Shown in pieces: positions 1-7,951 of a stretch of DNA of 53,839 nucleotides. The notes below the pieces were generated by a model, which was given only the letters and a program-made list of their open reading frames with translations, did not search any database and was not told where the DNA came from. The stretch covers positions 1-53,839 of the forward strand of contig NZ_JAERJA010000015.1 in assembly GCF_016827675.1 (NCBI RefSeq), in the 5' to 3' direction. Positions within the stretch are counted from its first letter, which is position 1. Each line of letters starts with the position of its first letter. A program made the translations under genes and the position numbers. The stretch is from Nocardioides limicola (GTDB taxonomy: Bacteria; Actinomycetota; Actinomycetes; Propionibacteriales; Nocardioidaceae).

Positions 1-1
1 C

Positions 2-118
2 ACCGAGAAACGAACCAGCCAAGGCAAGAACCCCCGAGAGATCCGACGCTGCCTCAAGCGCTACATCGCCCGCGACCTCTACCGACTACTCGAACACCGA
101 CCCCTTGACCCAACATAG
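2..118 (+). mobile_element. IS110-like transposase, C-terminal end (window-truncated)
   Basis: An open frame enters from the left edge and stops with TAG at 116-118. The visible 38 residues contain REIRRCLKRYIARDLYRLL, which resembles the conserved C-terminal helix of IS110/IS116/IS902-family transposases of actinobacteria. These enzymes carry an N-terminal DEDD catalytic domain, which would lie outside the window, so it cannot be judged whether the element is intact. The stop is followed within 25 bp by a dispersed repeat (143 onward). Family assignment rests on this short tail only. Confidence 0.55.
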
Positions 119-142
119 GAGCGTCCCGTGCGGAGGGGTGGT

Positions 143-286
143 GGTCTCGATACACCGCCTCGTGCCTCGGCGGCACTCGACCACCGAGGGGGGTGGCACT
201 CGACCACCGAACGGGGCGGCACTCGACCACCGAACGGGACGGCACTCGACCACCGAACGGGGCGGCACCCGGCCGTCGAATGGGAC
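143..286 (+). repeat. Composite repeat: hairpin-like head plus five 23-bp tandem units
   Basis: The head reads GGTCTCGATACACCGCC, a short variable part, then CGGCGGCACTCGACCACC (143-187). From 172 to 286 five units of exactly 23 bp follow; each begins GGCACTCGACCACCGAA or a variant and ends in a G-rich septamer such as CGGGGC. The fifth unit is degenerate. The same head-plus-tail design occurs in reverse orientation at 52588-52710. The array fills the gap between the transposase remnant and the convergent sodium-channel gene. The short ORFs read through it are translations of the repeat and are not considered genes. Confidence 0.9.
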
Positions 287-311
287 GACCACCGAGGGGC
301 GGGCGGGTCCG

Positions 312-1187
312 CTACGACTGGCGGTCGCGCAGGAGTTGGGTGGCCTCGGAGAGCGCGGACTGGACGTCGGCCAGTTGCGCCGCCATCTCCGTCAGTTGTG
401 CCTGGATGGCCGCGTCGGCTACCTCCGCCGGTGACTCCTCCGGCCACGACTCCGGGTTGGCGCGCAGTTGCTGCATCGAGTCCACGATCACGGCCATGAA
501 GAGATTCAGCACCATGAAGGCGCTGATCAGGATGAACGGGACGAAGAACGCCCATGCCCACGGGTGCTCGGTCATCACAGGTCGGGCGATCCCCATCGAC
601 CACGACTCCAGGGTCATCACCTGGAAGAGGCTGTAGAGGCTCTTCCCGATGTCACCGAACCACTGGGGATGCGACTGCCCGAAGAGGTTGGTGGCGGTCA
701 CCGCCGCGACATAGAAGACCAGCACCAGCAGGCCGCCGATGGAGACCAGGCCGGGCAAGGACCGCACCAGCGCCTCCACCACGAACCGCAACTTGGGGAA
801 GGCCGAGATCAACCGCAGCACCCGCAGCACGCGCAGCGTGCGCAGCACCGACAGTGAACCGGACGCCGGCACGAGCGCGATGGCGACCACCACGAAGTCG
901 AAGACGTTCCATCCGCCGAGGAAGAACCGGGGGCCGTTGGCGAACAGTTTCAGTGCCAACTCGATCACGAAGATCGTCAGGCAGACCGTGTCCAGTGCGC
1001 CGAGCAGGTCGCCGAAGGAGCGGCGCGCCGCCTCGGAGGTGTCCAGGCCGAGGATCACGGCGTTGGCCAGGATCACCACGATCACGAATCGCTGGACGGG
1101 GTTGGACTCGAGCAGTTCCGCGAGTCGCTGCCGCTCGGTGGCCCAGGCGAGCCTCCGCCTGTTCGTGTCGATCTTGGGCATGGGCAT
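312..1187 (-). CDS. Voltage-gated sodium channel (NavAb/NaChBac type)
   Basis: Single-domain six-transmembrane ion channel expected to form a homotetramer in the cytoplasmic membrane. With the ATG at 1187 it is 291 residues. S1 to S3 span roughly 32-107. S4 carries Arg at every third position (R116, R119, R122, R125). The pore loop holds TLESWSM at 192-198, identical to the selectivity filter of NavAb, which specifies sodium. S6 ends near 238 and is followed by an Ala/Gln/Glu-rich tail (256-290) that looks like the C-terminal coiled coil of this family. A GTG at 1307 would add 40 residues with no family counterpart, so the shorter start is preferred, although neither start has a clear ribosome binding site. 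It is transcribed away from the aldehyde dehydrogenase. Confidence 0.92.
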   Translation of the reverse strand: MPMPKIDTNRRRLAWATERQRLAELLESNPVQRFVIVVILANAVILGLDTSEAARRSFGDLLGALDTVCLTIFVIELALKLFANGPRFFLGGWNVFDFVVVAIALVPASGSLSVLRTLRVLRVLRLISAFPKLRFVVEALVRSLPGLVSIGGLLVLVFYVAAVTATNLFGQSHPQWFGDIGKSLYSLFQVMTLESWSMGIARPVMTEHPWAWAFFVPFILISAFMVLNLFMAVIVDSMQQLRANPESWPEESPAEVADAAIQAQLTEMAAQLADVQSALSEATQLLRDRQS

Positions 1188-1320
1188 CAGCGTGCCAGAG
1201 AGGAGAAGGTGGCGATCTCGGAGTCCCACACCGGCCTTGCCAGGCATGTGGCAGCGATCACCATGACCAGAAAGTGACTGACGGGTAGCCACTGCGACTC
1301 CCGTCACTTAACCTCAGTAC

Positions 1321-2937
1321 ATGAGCGCCTCCAGCCCCACCCCGGACCCCCTCTTGCACGGGCCGAACGACCCCGAACACGACCCCACCGCGTCGTACGC
1401 GTTGGAGCCCGGCTACGTCGCGGCCCTGACCGGCCGCATCCTGGCGACCTCGGGGGAGACGGCGGAGGTCACCTCGCCGTTGACCGGTCAGCCGCTGGCG
1501 CACATCCCGCAGTCCAGCGACGGGGACATCGAGGAGGCCTTCCGGCGCGCCTACCGGGCCCAGGAGGCATGGGCGCGCACCTCGCTGGGGCACCGCAGCG
1601 AGCTTCTACTGCGTCTGCACGACCTGGTCCTGGACCGCCAGGACGAGATCCTGGACCTGATCGTCTGGGAGTCCGGTAAGGCCCGCAAGCATGCCTTCGA
1701 CGAGCCGCTGCACATCGCCCTGACCGCCCGCTACTACGCGCGCACCGCCGAGCAGCACCTGGCCCCGCAGCGCAAGCTCGGCGTCGTACCCGGCCTCACC
1801 CGGGTCGAGGTCAACCGGATCCCCAAGGGTGTCGTCGGCATCATCTCGCCGTGGAACTACCCCTTCACGATGGCTCTGTGTGACGGCCTCCCCGCGCTGC
1901 TCGCCGGCAATGCGGTGATCGCCAAGCCCGACTCGCAGACGATGCTCACAGCCCTGTACGGCGCGCAGTTGCTGGAGGAGGCCGGCTTCCCGAAGGACCT
2001 GTGGCAGGTCGTCGCCGGCCCCGGCTCCCGGGTCGGCACCGCGCTGATCAACAACGCCGACTACATCTGCTTCACCGGCTCCACCGCCACCGGCAAGCGG
2101 GTCGCCGCCGGGTGTGCGGAGCGACTCATCGGCTGCTCCTTGGAGTTGGGCGGCAAGAACCCGATCCTGATCCTGCGGGACGCCGACCTCGACCGCGCCG
2201 CCGAGGGCGCCGTCCGGGCGTCGTTCTCCAACGCCGGACAGCTCTGTGTCTCGATGGAGCGGATGTTCGTCGCCGACCAGATCTACGACCGGTTCCGGGA
2301 GAAGTTCGTCGCCCGGGTGCAGGCGATGAACCTGACCCCGGGCCTGGCCTGGGGCTCTGACATGGGGTCGCTGATCTCGGCCAGCCAGCTCGAGACCGTC
2401 ACCGCCCACGTGGAGGACGCGCGCGCCAACGGGGCCACCGTGCTCACCGGCGGCAAGCATCGCCCCGACCTCGGCCCGTACTACTACGAGCCGACCATCC
2501 TTGAGGGCGTCACCCCGGGGATGACCTGCTTCGGTGAGGAGACCTTCGGTCCGGTGATCTCGCTGTACCGGTTCCACGACGAGGCCGAGGCCATCTCCCG
2601 CGCCAACGACGGCGAGTACGGCCTCAACGGTTCGATCTACAGCCGAGACACCAAGCGGGCCCGGGCGATCGCTGCTCAGATCAAGTGCGGCACCGTCAAC
2701 GTCAACGAGGCGTTCGGGGCCACCTTCGCCTCCATCGACTCCCCGATGGGCGGCATGCGCCAGTCCGGGATGGGGCGTCGTCAGGGCAGCGAGGGCATCC
2801 ACCGGTACACCGAGTCGCAGTCGGTGGCCACGCAGCGGCTGATCCGATTCGCGCCGATGCTCGGAATGAGCGACGAGGGTTACGCCAAGTTCATGACCGC
2901 CAACCTGCGGGTGATGAAGAAGTTGGGGCGCGCATGA
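1321..2937 (+). CDS. gabD2: Succinate-semialdehyde dehydrogenase (NAD(P)+), GabD2-like
   Basis: Aldehyde dehydrogenase superfamily protein of 538 residues, close in length and style to mycobacterial GabD2, which oxidises succinic semialdehyde to succinate. Visible hallmarks are the cofactor-binding FTGSTATGKRV segment near 251-261, the general base Glu275 in LELGGKNP and the nucleophile Cys309 in SNAGQLCVSMERM. The ATG at 1321 has TAACCT six bases upstream, so the transcript could be leaderless. The stop overlaps the start of the next gene (ATGA at 2934-2937), implying translational coupling to the GMC oxidoreductase. The exact aldehyde substrate cannot be fixed from sequence; other medium or long-chain aldehydes are possible given the partner. 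Confidence 0.85.
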   Translation: MSASSPTPDPLLHGPNDPEHDPTASYALEPGYVAALTGRILATSGETAEVTSPLTGQPLAHIPQSSDGDIEEAFRRAYRAQEAWARTSLGHRSELLLRLHDLVLDRQDEILDLIVWESGKARKHAFDEPLHIALTARYYARTAEQHLAPQRKLGVVPGLTRVEVNRIPKGVVGIISPWNYPFTMALCDGLPALLAGNAVIAKPDSQTMLTALYGAQLLEEAGFPKDLWQVVAGPGSRVGTALINNADYICFTGSTATGKRVAAGCAERLIGCSLELGGKNPILILRDADLDRAAEGAVRASFSNAGQLCVSMERMFVADQIYDRFREKFVARVQAMNLTPGLAWGSDMGSLISASQLETVTAHVEDARANGATVLTGGKHRPDLGPYYYEPTILEGVTPGMTCFGEETFGPVISLYRFHDEAEAISRANDGEYGLNGSIYSRDTKRARAIAAQIKCGTVNVNEAFGATFASIDSPMGGMRQSGMGRRQGSEGIHRYTESQSVATQRLIRFAPMLGMSDEGYAKFMTANLRVMKKLGRA

Positions 2938-4640
2938 CCCACTACGACGTGCTGGTGATCGGCTCCGGTTTCGGTGGCTCGGTCACCGCGCTCCGGCTCA
3001 CCGAGAAGGGCTACAAGGTCGGCGTGCTCGAGGCCGGCGCACGGTTCCACGACGACGACCTCCCCGAACACGGGGGAGACGCGCGGAAGTTCATGTTCCG
3101 CCCCGAGATCGGCATGTACGGCATCCAGCGCGTCGACCTGGTCAACGACTGCTTCATCCTCGCCGGAGCCGGCGTCGGCGGTGGTTCACTGGTCTACGCG
3201 AACACGCTGTACGAACCACTCGACCCCTTCTACACCGACCCGCAGTGGGCGCACATCACCGACTGGAAGGCCGAGCTGGCGCCGTACTACGACCAGGCCA
3301 AGCGGATGCTCGGCGTGGTGGAGTACGCCGGCACCACCCCGGCCGACGAGGCGATGAAGCGCGTCGCCGAGGAGATGGGGGTGGGCGACACCTTCCACCC
3401 GACGCCGGTGGGCGTCTTCTTCGGCGGCCCCGGTCAGCCCGAGGGTGAGCGGGTCGAGGACCCGTACTTCGGTGGCGCCGGCCCGGACCGCAACACCTGC
3501 ATCAACTGTGGCTCGTGCATGACCGGCTGCCGGCACAACGCCAAGAACACGCTGGTCAAGAACTACCTCTACCTGGCCGAGCGCAACGGGGCCGTGGTGC
3601 ACCCGCTGACCACGGTCACCGACGTCCGGCCGCGGACCGGGGGAGGCTACGAGGTGACCGCCCGCTGGACCAAGGCCAAGCTGTCCCGTCGTTCCGCGAC
3701 CAAGACGTTCACCGCCGACCAGGTGGTCTTCTCCGCAGCCGCGCTGGGCACCCAGCGACTGCTGCACCGGCTGAAGGCCGAGGGTTCACTGCCGAACATC
3801 TCCGACCGCCTCGGTGTGCTCACCCGCACCAACTCCGAGGCGATCCTCTGGGCCACCGCCAACGACGACAACGTCAACTGGTCCGAGGGCATCGCGATCA
3901 CGTCCTCGTTCCATCCCGACGAGCACACCCACATCGAGCCGGTCCGCTATGGCCCGGGTCGCAACGTGATGCCGTTGATGGCGACCGTGCTGGTCGACGA
4001 GGTCCCCGACGAGTCGCGCTGGAAGACGTGGGGCAAGGAGTTCTGGAAGCAGCGTGGTGGCCTGAAGGACCTCTACTCGCTCAACACCTGGTCGCGACGC
4101 ACCGTGGTGGCGCTGGTGATGCAGACGCTGGACAACTCGATCACCACCGTGTGGCGCAAGCGCGGCCCCGTGTCGTACATGTCGTCGGAGCAGGGTCACG
4201 GGGCGCCGAACCCGACGTACATCCCGGCGGCGTACGACGCGGTGCGCAGGCTCGCCCGGGCGATGAACGCCAAGGAGGCCTACGGCAGCCTCGGCGAGCC
4301 GCTCGGGATGCCGTTGACCGCGCACTTCATCGGCGGCTGCACCATCGGTGAGACCGCGGAGTCCGGTGTGGTCGACCCGTTCCATCGGGTGCACGGCTAC
4401 GAGGGCCTGCACATCGTCGACGGCTCCACGATCTCCGCCAACCTCGGCGTGAACCCGTCGCTGACGATCACCGCTCAGGCTGAGCGTGCGTTGGCGTTCT
4501 GGCCCAACAAGGGCGAGGCGGACGCGCGTCCCGCCCCGGGGACCGCCTACCAGCGGATCCAGCCGGTGACCCCGAAGAACCCGGTGGTTCCCGACTCCGC
4601 GCCGGGCGCATTGCGGTTGCCCATCGTCGGGGTGAGCTAG
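2934..4640 (+). CDS. FAD-dependent GMC oxidoreductase, ChoD-like
   Basis: 568-residue flavoprotein of the glucose-methanol-choline family, resembling the mycobacterial putative cholesterol oxidase ChoD. It opens with a dinucleotide-binding motif (GSGFGG at residues 10-15) and has a second FAD-contact region, AGAGVGGGSLVYAN (77-90). A cysteine cluster, C189, C192, C195 and C199 (TCINCGSCMTGC), is typical of this subfamily and looks ferredoxin-like. The C-terminal GSTISANLGVNPSLTI stretch is the conserved GMC active-site end. It overlaps the aldehyde dehydrogenase by 4 bp; an alcohol oxidase feeding an aldehyde dehydrogenase would be a sensible pair. In mycobacteria ChoD sits next to guaB genes, and guaA lies a few kb downstream here. 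Sterol substrate is not proven. Confidence 0.85.
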   Translation: MTHYDVLVIGSGFGGSVTALRLTEKGYKVGVLEAGARFHDDDLPEHGGDARKFMFRPEIGMYGIQRVDLVNDCFILAGAGVGGGSLVYANTLYEPLDPFYTDPQWAHITDWKAELAPYYDQAKRMLGVVEYAGTTPADEAMKRVAEEMGVGDTFHPTPVGVFFGGPGQPEGERVEDPYFGGAGPDRNTCINCGSCMTGCRHNAKNTLVKNYLYLAERNGAVVHPLTTVTDVRPRTGGGYEVTARWTKAKLSRRSATKTFTADQVVFSAAALGTQRLLHRLKAEGSLPNISDRLGVLTRTNSEAILWATANDDNVNWSEGIAITSSFHPDEHTHIEPVRYGPGRNVMPLMATVLVDEVPDESRWKTWGKEFWKQRGGLKDLYSLNTWSRRTVVALVMQTLDNSITTVWRKRGPVSYMSSEQGHGAPNPTYIPAAYDAVRRLARAMNAKEAYGSLGEPLGMPLTAHFIGGCTIGETAESGVVDPFHRVHGYEGLHIVDGSTISANLGVNPSLTITAQAERALAFWPNKGEADARPAPGTAYQRIQPVTPKNPVVPDSAPGALRLPIVGVS

Positions 4641-4676
4641 TCCGGAGACAGCCCGGAGGCGGGGGTTCTCGACCCG

Positions 4677-4702
4677 CACAAGTTTCTCGTCGGTAACTTG
4701 TG
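4677..4702. promoter_or_regulatory. Operator-like inverted repeat between convergent genes
   Basis: Perfect 7-bp arms CACAAGT and ACTTGTG are separated by 12 bases. The geometry is that of a dimeric repressor site rather than a terminator, but both flanking genes end here, so no promoter is obvious. A GC-rich hairpin (arms ACCCCC and GGGGGT, 4714-4731) follows it. Confidence 0.3.
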
Positions 4703-4817
4703 ACGGCGGCGTAACCCCCCTCTCAGGGGGTCGTTGAACGAAATGGGTCCGGTAGTCATGCTCCCTCCCAATGACCGGATCCCACTGTCCAAGCGCTGTC
4801 CATCAGTCGCGTGGACG

Positions 4818-4858
4818 ATCAGGGCCCGGCCACCCTCCCTCCCCGGCCGGGCCCTGAT
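4818..4858. terminator. Bidirectional terminator hairpin
   Basis: Perfect 14-bp arms ATCAGGGCCCGGCC (4818-4831) and GGCCGGGCCCTGAT (4845-4858) around a 13-base pyrimidine-rich loop. It lies between the convergent GMC oxidoreductase and TetR genes and can serve both. There is no strong U-tract, as is common in high-GC actinobacteria. Confidence 0.8.
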
Positions 4859-4884
4859 GGGATTTCAGGGCCCTGGTGCCGTTG

Positions 4885-5514
4885 TCAGGAGCGGGTTCCC
4901 TCGCGGCTGGGTGGGACGTCGCTCTCGTGGAGGAGGGTCGACAGCACCGCTCGCAGTTGGGTGAGGTCGGAGTTGAGGGCGACCTCCTCACCCTCGTAGT
5001 GGGTGTAGAGGAACGCCTCCACCAGTCGCACCACCGTGAACGCGAGCACGTCCAGCGGCAGCCGCGGACGGTAGCCGTCCTCGTCGACGACCCGACTCAG
5101 GAGGTCCCTCGTGACGGCGATCGCGCCGGACTGGACCTTGCCGTTGCTCGCGGTGATGATGCGCAACGCATCGAGCCGCTCGGCCTGCAGGTACGCCGCG
5201 TAGGGCTCGGACCGTGCCAGGTGTGAGCTCAGCGTGCTCATCACATCGAGGATCCGCTCGGCACCGGTCCCGCGGGCGTCCCGCTCAGCGGCGTGCATCA
5301 GACTCCGGAACTCCGCGGCCAGCACCTCGGCCACCAACTCCTCGCGCGGTCCGAACCAGCGGAAGATGGTGGTGCGACTGATGCCGACCTGGGCGGCTAT
5401 CGCCCGCGCGTCGACGCGTACGCCGGCCCGGAAGGCCGCGCGGGCCGCGTCAAGCACCGCGTCACGGCTCGCCGCCGACGGTCGCCCGGGTCCGCGCTTG
5501 GTGGGATCTGTCAT
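4885..5514 (-). CDS. TetR family transcriptional regulator
   Basis: 209-residue repressor. The N-terminal half has the TetR helix-turn-helix: an RGPGRPSAASRDAVLDAA lead-in, then ARAIAAQVGISRTTIFRWFG around 38-57. The style resembles the QsdR-like branch, but the ligand domain gives no hint of the effector. It is divergent from a two-acyl-CoA-dehydrogenase operon, and the intergenic region holds two palindromes (5573-5606, 5631-5654). Control of the operon and autoregulation are therefore likely. A fatty acyl-CoA-type ligand is an inference from context only. Confidence 0.88.
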   Translation of the reverse strand: MTDPTKRGPGRPSAASRDAVLDAARAAFRAGVRVDARAIAAQVGISRTTIFRWFGPREELVAEVLAAEFRSLMHAAERDARGTGAERILDVMSTLSSHLARSEPYAAYLQAERLDALRIITASNGKVQSGAIAVTRDLLSRVVDEDGYRPRLPLDVLAFTVVRLVEAFLYTHYEGEEVALNSDLTQLRAVLSTLLHESDVPPSREGTRS

Positions 5515-5572
5515 GGCTCTCCTGGGGTGGCATCGTGACTATGTGTACCGCAGTTCCGGCGCGACGAACGAC

Positions 5573-5606
5573 ATTTTGGTTCATTTCGCGCGAGATGTTC
5601 CCAAAT
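5573..5606. promoter_or_regulatory. Candidate TetR operator (imperfect 34-bp palindrome)
   Basis: Two 17-base half-sites match at 13 of 17 positions around a CGCG centre; the inner core is CATTTCGCGCGAGATG. It sits between the divergent tetR and acyl-CoA dehydrogenase genes, where overlapping promoters are expected. Confidence 0.55.
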
Positions 5607-5630
5607 AGGGCGCGAGGCGTCATGATGGAG

Positions 5631-5654
5631 CGGTGCCACCACGTCGTGGCACCG
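5631..5654. promoter_or_regulatory. Second palindrome upstream of the acyl-CoA dehydrogenase operon
   Basis: Perfect 9-bp arms CGGTGCCAC and GTGGCACCG around 6 bases, 24 bp before the preferred TTG start at 5679. It could be a second operator or a structured leader. If translation began at the in-frame ATG 5622 the palindrome would be coding, which is one reason to prefer TTG 5679. Confidence 0.45.
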
Positions 5655-5678
5655 GCCAGCCAAGAGCGGGAGGACCAG

Positions 5679-6857
5679 TTGAGCAGCGAAACCGTGCACG
5701 CACGCGTCGTCGAATTCCTCGGCACGCACGATCCGAGCACCCTGGAACCGCTCGAGTTCCTCCGCGCCCGGTACGACGCGGGGCTGGCGTGGGTGGCCTA
5801 CCCGGAGGGTCTCGGCGGACTGGGCCTGTCCCGGTCACTGCAGCCCGAGGTCGACCGCCTCTTCGCCGAGGCGGGCGCCCCGTCGAATCGGCCCGAGGTC
5901 AACGGCATCGGCCTCGGGATGGCCGCACCCACGATCCTGGCTTTCGGCACTGACGCGCAGAAGCAGCGGTTCCTGCGCCCGTTGTGGACCGGTGAGGAGA
6001 TCTGGTGCCAGCTCTTCTCCGAGCCCGGCGCCGGCTCCGACCTCGCCAACGTCGGCACCCGCGCGGTGCGTGACGGTGACGGGTGGGTGGTCAACGGACA
6101 GAAGGTGTGGACCTCCGGTGCCCACACCGCCCGGTTCGCGATCCTGGTGGCGCGCACCGACCCGGACGTCCCGAAGCACTTCGGGCTCACCTACTTCCTG
6201 TGCGACATGAGCGACCCAGGCGTCGAGGTGCGGCCGCTGCGCCAGATCACCGGCGAGGCCGAGTTCAACGAGGTCTTCCTCACCGACGTGCGGATCCCCG
6301 ACAGTCAGCGGCTCGGTGCCGAGGGCGAAGGCTGGAAGGTCGCCAATGCCACCCTCAACAATGAGCGCGTCTCCATCGGAGGCCACGCCTCTGCCCGCGA
6401 GGACGGGATGATCGGGGTGGTGGCCCGCACCTGGCGCGACCACCCCGCGCAGCGGACCCCCGAACTCCACGACCGGCTGCTCAGGCTGTGGGTCGACGCC
6501 GAGGTCGCCCGGCTGACCGGCCAGCGGCTGCGGCAGAAGCTGGCCCTGGGTCAGCCCGGCCCCGAGGGGTCGGCGATGAAGCTGAGCTTCGCCCGGATCG
6601 CCCAGCAGCTGTCCGGCCTCGAGCTCGAACTGCTCGGCGAGGAGGGCCTGCGCTACTCCGACTGGACCATGGTCCGCCCGGACAAGGTGGACATGACCGG
6701 CCGCGATGCGGGCTACCGGTACCTGCGCGCCAAGGGCAACTCGATCGAGGGGGGCACCTCCGAGATCCTCCGCAACATCGTCGCCGAGCGAGTGCTCGGC
6801 CTCCCTGCGGAACCGCGCACCGACAAGAACCGCCCGTGGAAGGAGCTCGACCGATGA
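5679..6857 (+). CDS. Acyl-CoA dehydrogenase (catalytic-type subunit)
   Basis: FAD-dependent acyl-CoA dehydrogenase, 392 residues from the TTG at 5679. That start has GGGAGG a few bases upstream; longer in-frame ATG starts (5535, 5622) would translate the operator region. FAD/substrate contacts are visible in FSEPGAGSDLANVGT and in the C-terminal GGTSEILRNIVAERVLGLP, the usual end of the family. It oxidises an acyl-CoA to the 2,3-enoyl-CoA and passes electrons to ETF. It is coupled by ATGA overlap to a second, dissimilar acyl-CoA dehydrogenase. Adjacent unlike pairs in actinobacteria often form alpha2beta2 heterotetramers acting on bulky substrates such as steroid side chains, which is the likely arrangement here. 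Confidence 0.88.
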   Translation: MSSETVHARVVEFLGTHDPSTLEPLEFLRARYDAGLAWVAYPEGLGGLGLSRSLQPEVDRLFAEAGAPSNRPEVNGIGLGMAAPTILAFGTDAQKQRFLRPLWTGEEIWCQLFSEPGAGSDLANVGTRAVRDGDGWVVNGQKVWTSGAHTARFAILVARTDPDVPKHFGLTYFLCDMSDPGVEVRPLRQITGEAEFNEVFLTDVRIPDSQRLGAEGEGWKVANATLNNERVSIGGHASAREDGMIGVVARTWRDHPAQRTPELHDRLLRLWVDAEVARLTGQRLRQKLALGQPGPEGSAMKLSFARIAQQLSGLELELLGEEGLRYSDWTMVRPDKVDMTGRDAGYRYLRAKGNSIEGGTSEILRNIVAERVLGLPAEPRTDKNRPWKELDR

Positions 6858-7951
6858 GCGACCTGGACCTGCTCTACACCGACGTCGAGGAGGACCTGCG
6901 GACCACTGTCCGCGACCTGCTCGCCGACCGGTGCGACCCCGGCGCGGTGAACTCGCTCTACGACGGGGACCGGTCCCTCGTCGAGCCACTGTGGAAGGCG
7001 CTCGCCGCCGACCTCGGCCTGGCGGGCCTGCTGGTGCCTGAGCAGTACGGCGGTGCCGGTGCCTCCGCGCGCGAGGCTGCGGTGGTGCTCGAGGAGCTGG
7101 GCCGGGCCGTCGCCCCGGTGCCGTTCCTGACCAGCGCCGTGGTGGCGACCACGCTGTTGGTCGCGGCCGGCGACGAACTGCTGCCCCGGGTGGCGGCGGG
7201 CGAGTGCACCGCAGCGCTGCTGGTGCCGCTGTCCACCGCGCCACACGCCCCGATCACCGGCGTCGAGGCCGTCGACGGCCGCCTCACCGGCACGATCACC
7301 AGCGTGGCGGGGACCCTCGAGGCCGACGTACTCCTGGTGCCGGTCAGCACACCCCACGGCCTGGCGGTCTACGCCGTCTCGGCCACCGAGGCCGAGATCG
7401 CCCCGGTGGTCTCCTTGGACATGACCCGCCAGCTGGCCGACATCCGCCTCGACAACGCGGCCGGCCGGCTGGTGCTCGCCGACGCCGAGCCCGCCGTACG
7501 CACCGCCCTTGAGTGCGGCGCGGCGTTGCTCGCGTCCGAGCAGTACGGGGCGGCGCGTTGGTGCTTGGAGGCCACCGTGGCCTACCTGAAGGAGCGTCGG
7601 CAGTTCGGCCGCGTGGTCGGCGGGTTCCAGGCGGTCAAGCACCGGCTGGCCGACCTGTACGCCGGTGTCGAGTCCGGCGCTGCGGCCGCCCGCTACGCCG
7701 CGGCGACGCTGGCGGCCGGGGACGAGGACGCGTCGATCGCGGCCGCCGTGGCCCAGGCCTTCCTCAGCGATCTGGCGGTCACCGCGGGCGAGGAGGCGGT
7801 GCAACTGCACGGCGGGATCGGGATGACCTGGGAACACCCGGTGCACCTGTACCTGAAGAAGGCGAAGGCCGACCAGATCGCGTTCGGGACCGCTGGCGCC
7901 CACCGGGCCCGGCTCGCCGGACTCGTCGACCTGGCGGGGGTGGCTCGATGA
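6854..7951 (+). CDS. Acyl-CoA dehydrogenase, second (beta-like) subunit
   Basis: 365-residue acyl-CoA dehydrogenase family protein starting at an ATG that overlaps the preceding stop. The N-terminal helical domain includes GLAGLLVPEQYGGAGAS and the C-terminal domain includes LKERRQFGRVVGGFQAVKH and LHGGIGMTWEHPVHLYLKKA. It is shorter and more divergent than its partner, and its middle domain lacks the clear FSEPGAGSD-type flavin segment seen there, as expected for the partner subunit of a heteromeric enzyme. It is followed by an MDR reductase, again with ATGA overlap. Substrate is unknown; the operon as a whole reads as degradation of a CoA-activated compound. Confidence 0.85.
   Translation: MSDLDLLYTDVEEDLRTTVRDLLADRCDPGAVNSLYDGDRSLVEPLWKALAADLGLAGLLVPEQYGGAGASAREAAVVLEELGRAVAPVPFLTSAVVATTLLVAAGDELLPRVAAGECTAALLVPLSTAPHAPITGVEAVDGRLTGTITSVAGTLEADVLLVPVSTPHGLAVYAVSATEAEIAPVVSLDMTRQLADIRLDNAAGRLVLADAEPAVRTALECGAALLASEQYGAARWCLEATVAYLKERRQFGRVVGGFQAVKHRLADLYAGVESGAAAARYAAATLAAGDEDASIAAAVAQAFLSDLAVTAGEEAVQLHGGIGMTWEHPVHLYLKKAKADQIAFGTAGAHRARLAGLVDLAGVAR

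Noticed and set aside
143..286. The repeat array as the terminal repeat of the adjacent IS110-like element
   Set aside because: Other copies at the right end and in mazG have no transposase beside them, and IS110 elements usually lack such ends.
54..636. Several overlapping short frames on both strands at the left end
   Set aside because: They translate the tandem repeat DNA (patterns such as RWSSA or GGTRPPN) and have no ribosome binding sites.
4734..4964. A 76-codon plus-strand frame between the GMC oxidoreductase and TetR genes
   Set aside because: It runs through the terminator hairpin and into the antisense of tetR, with no family similarity.
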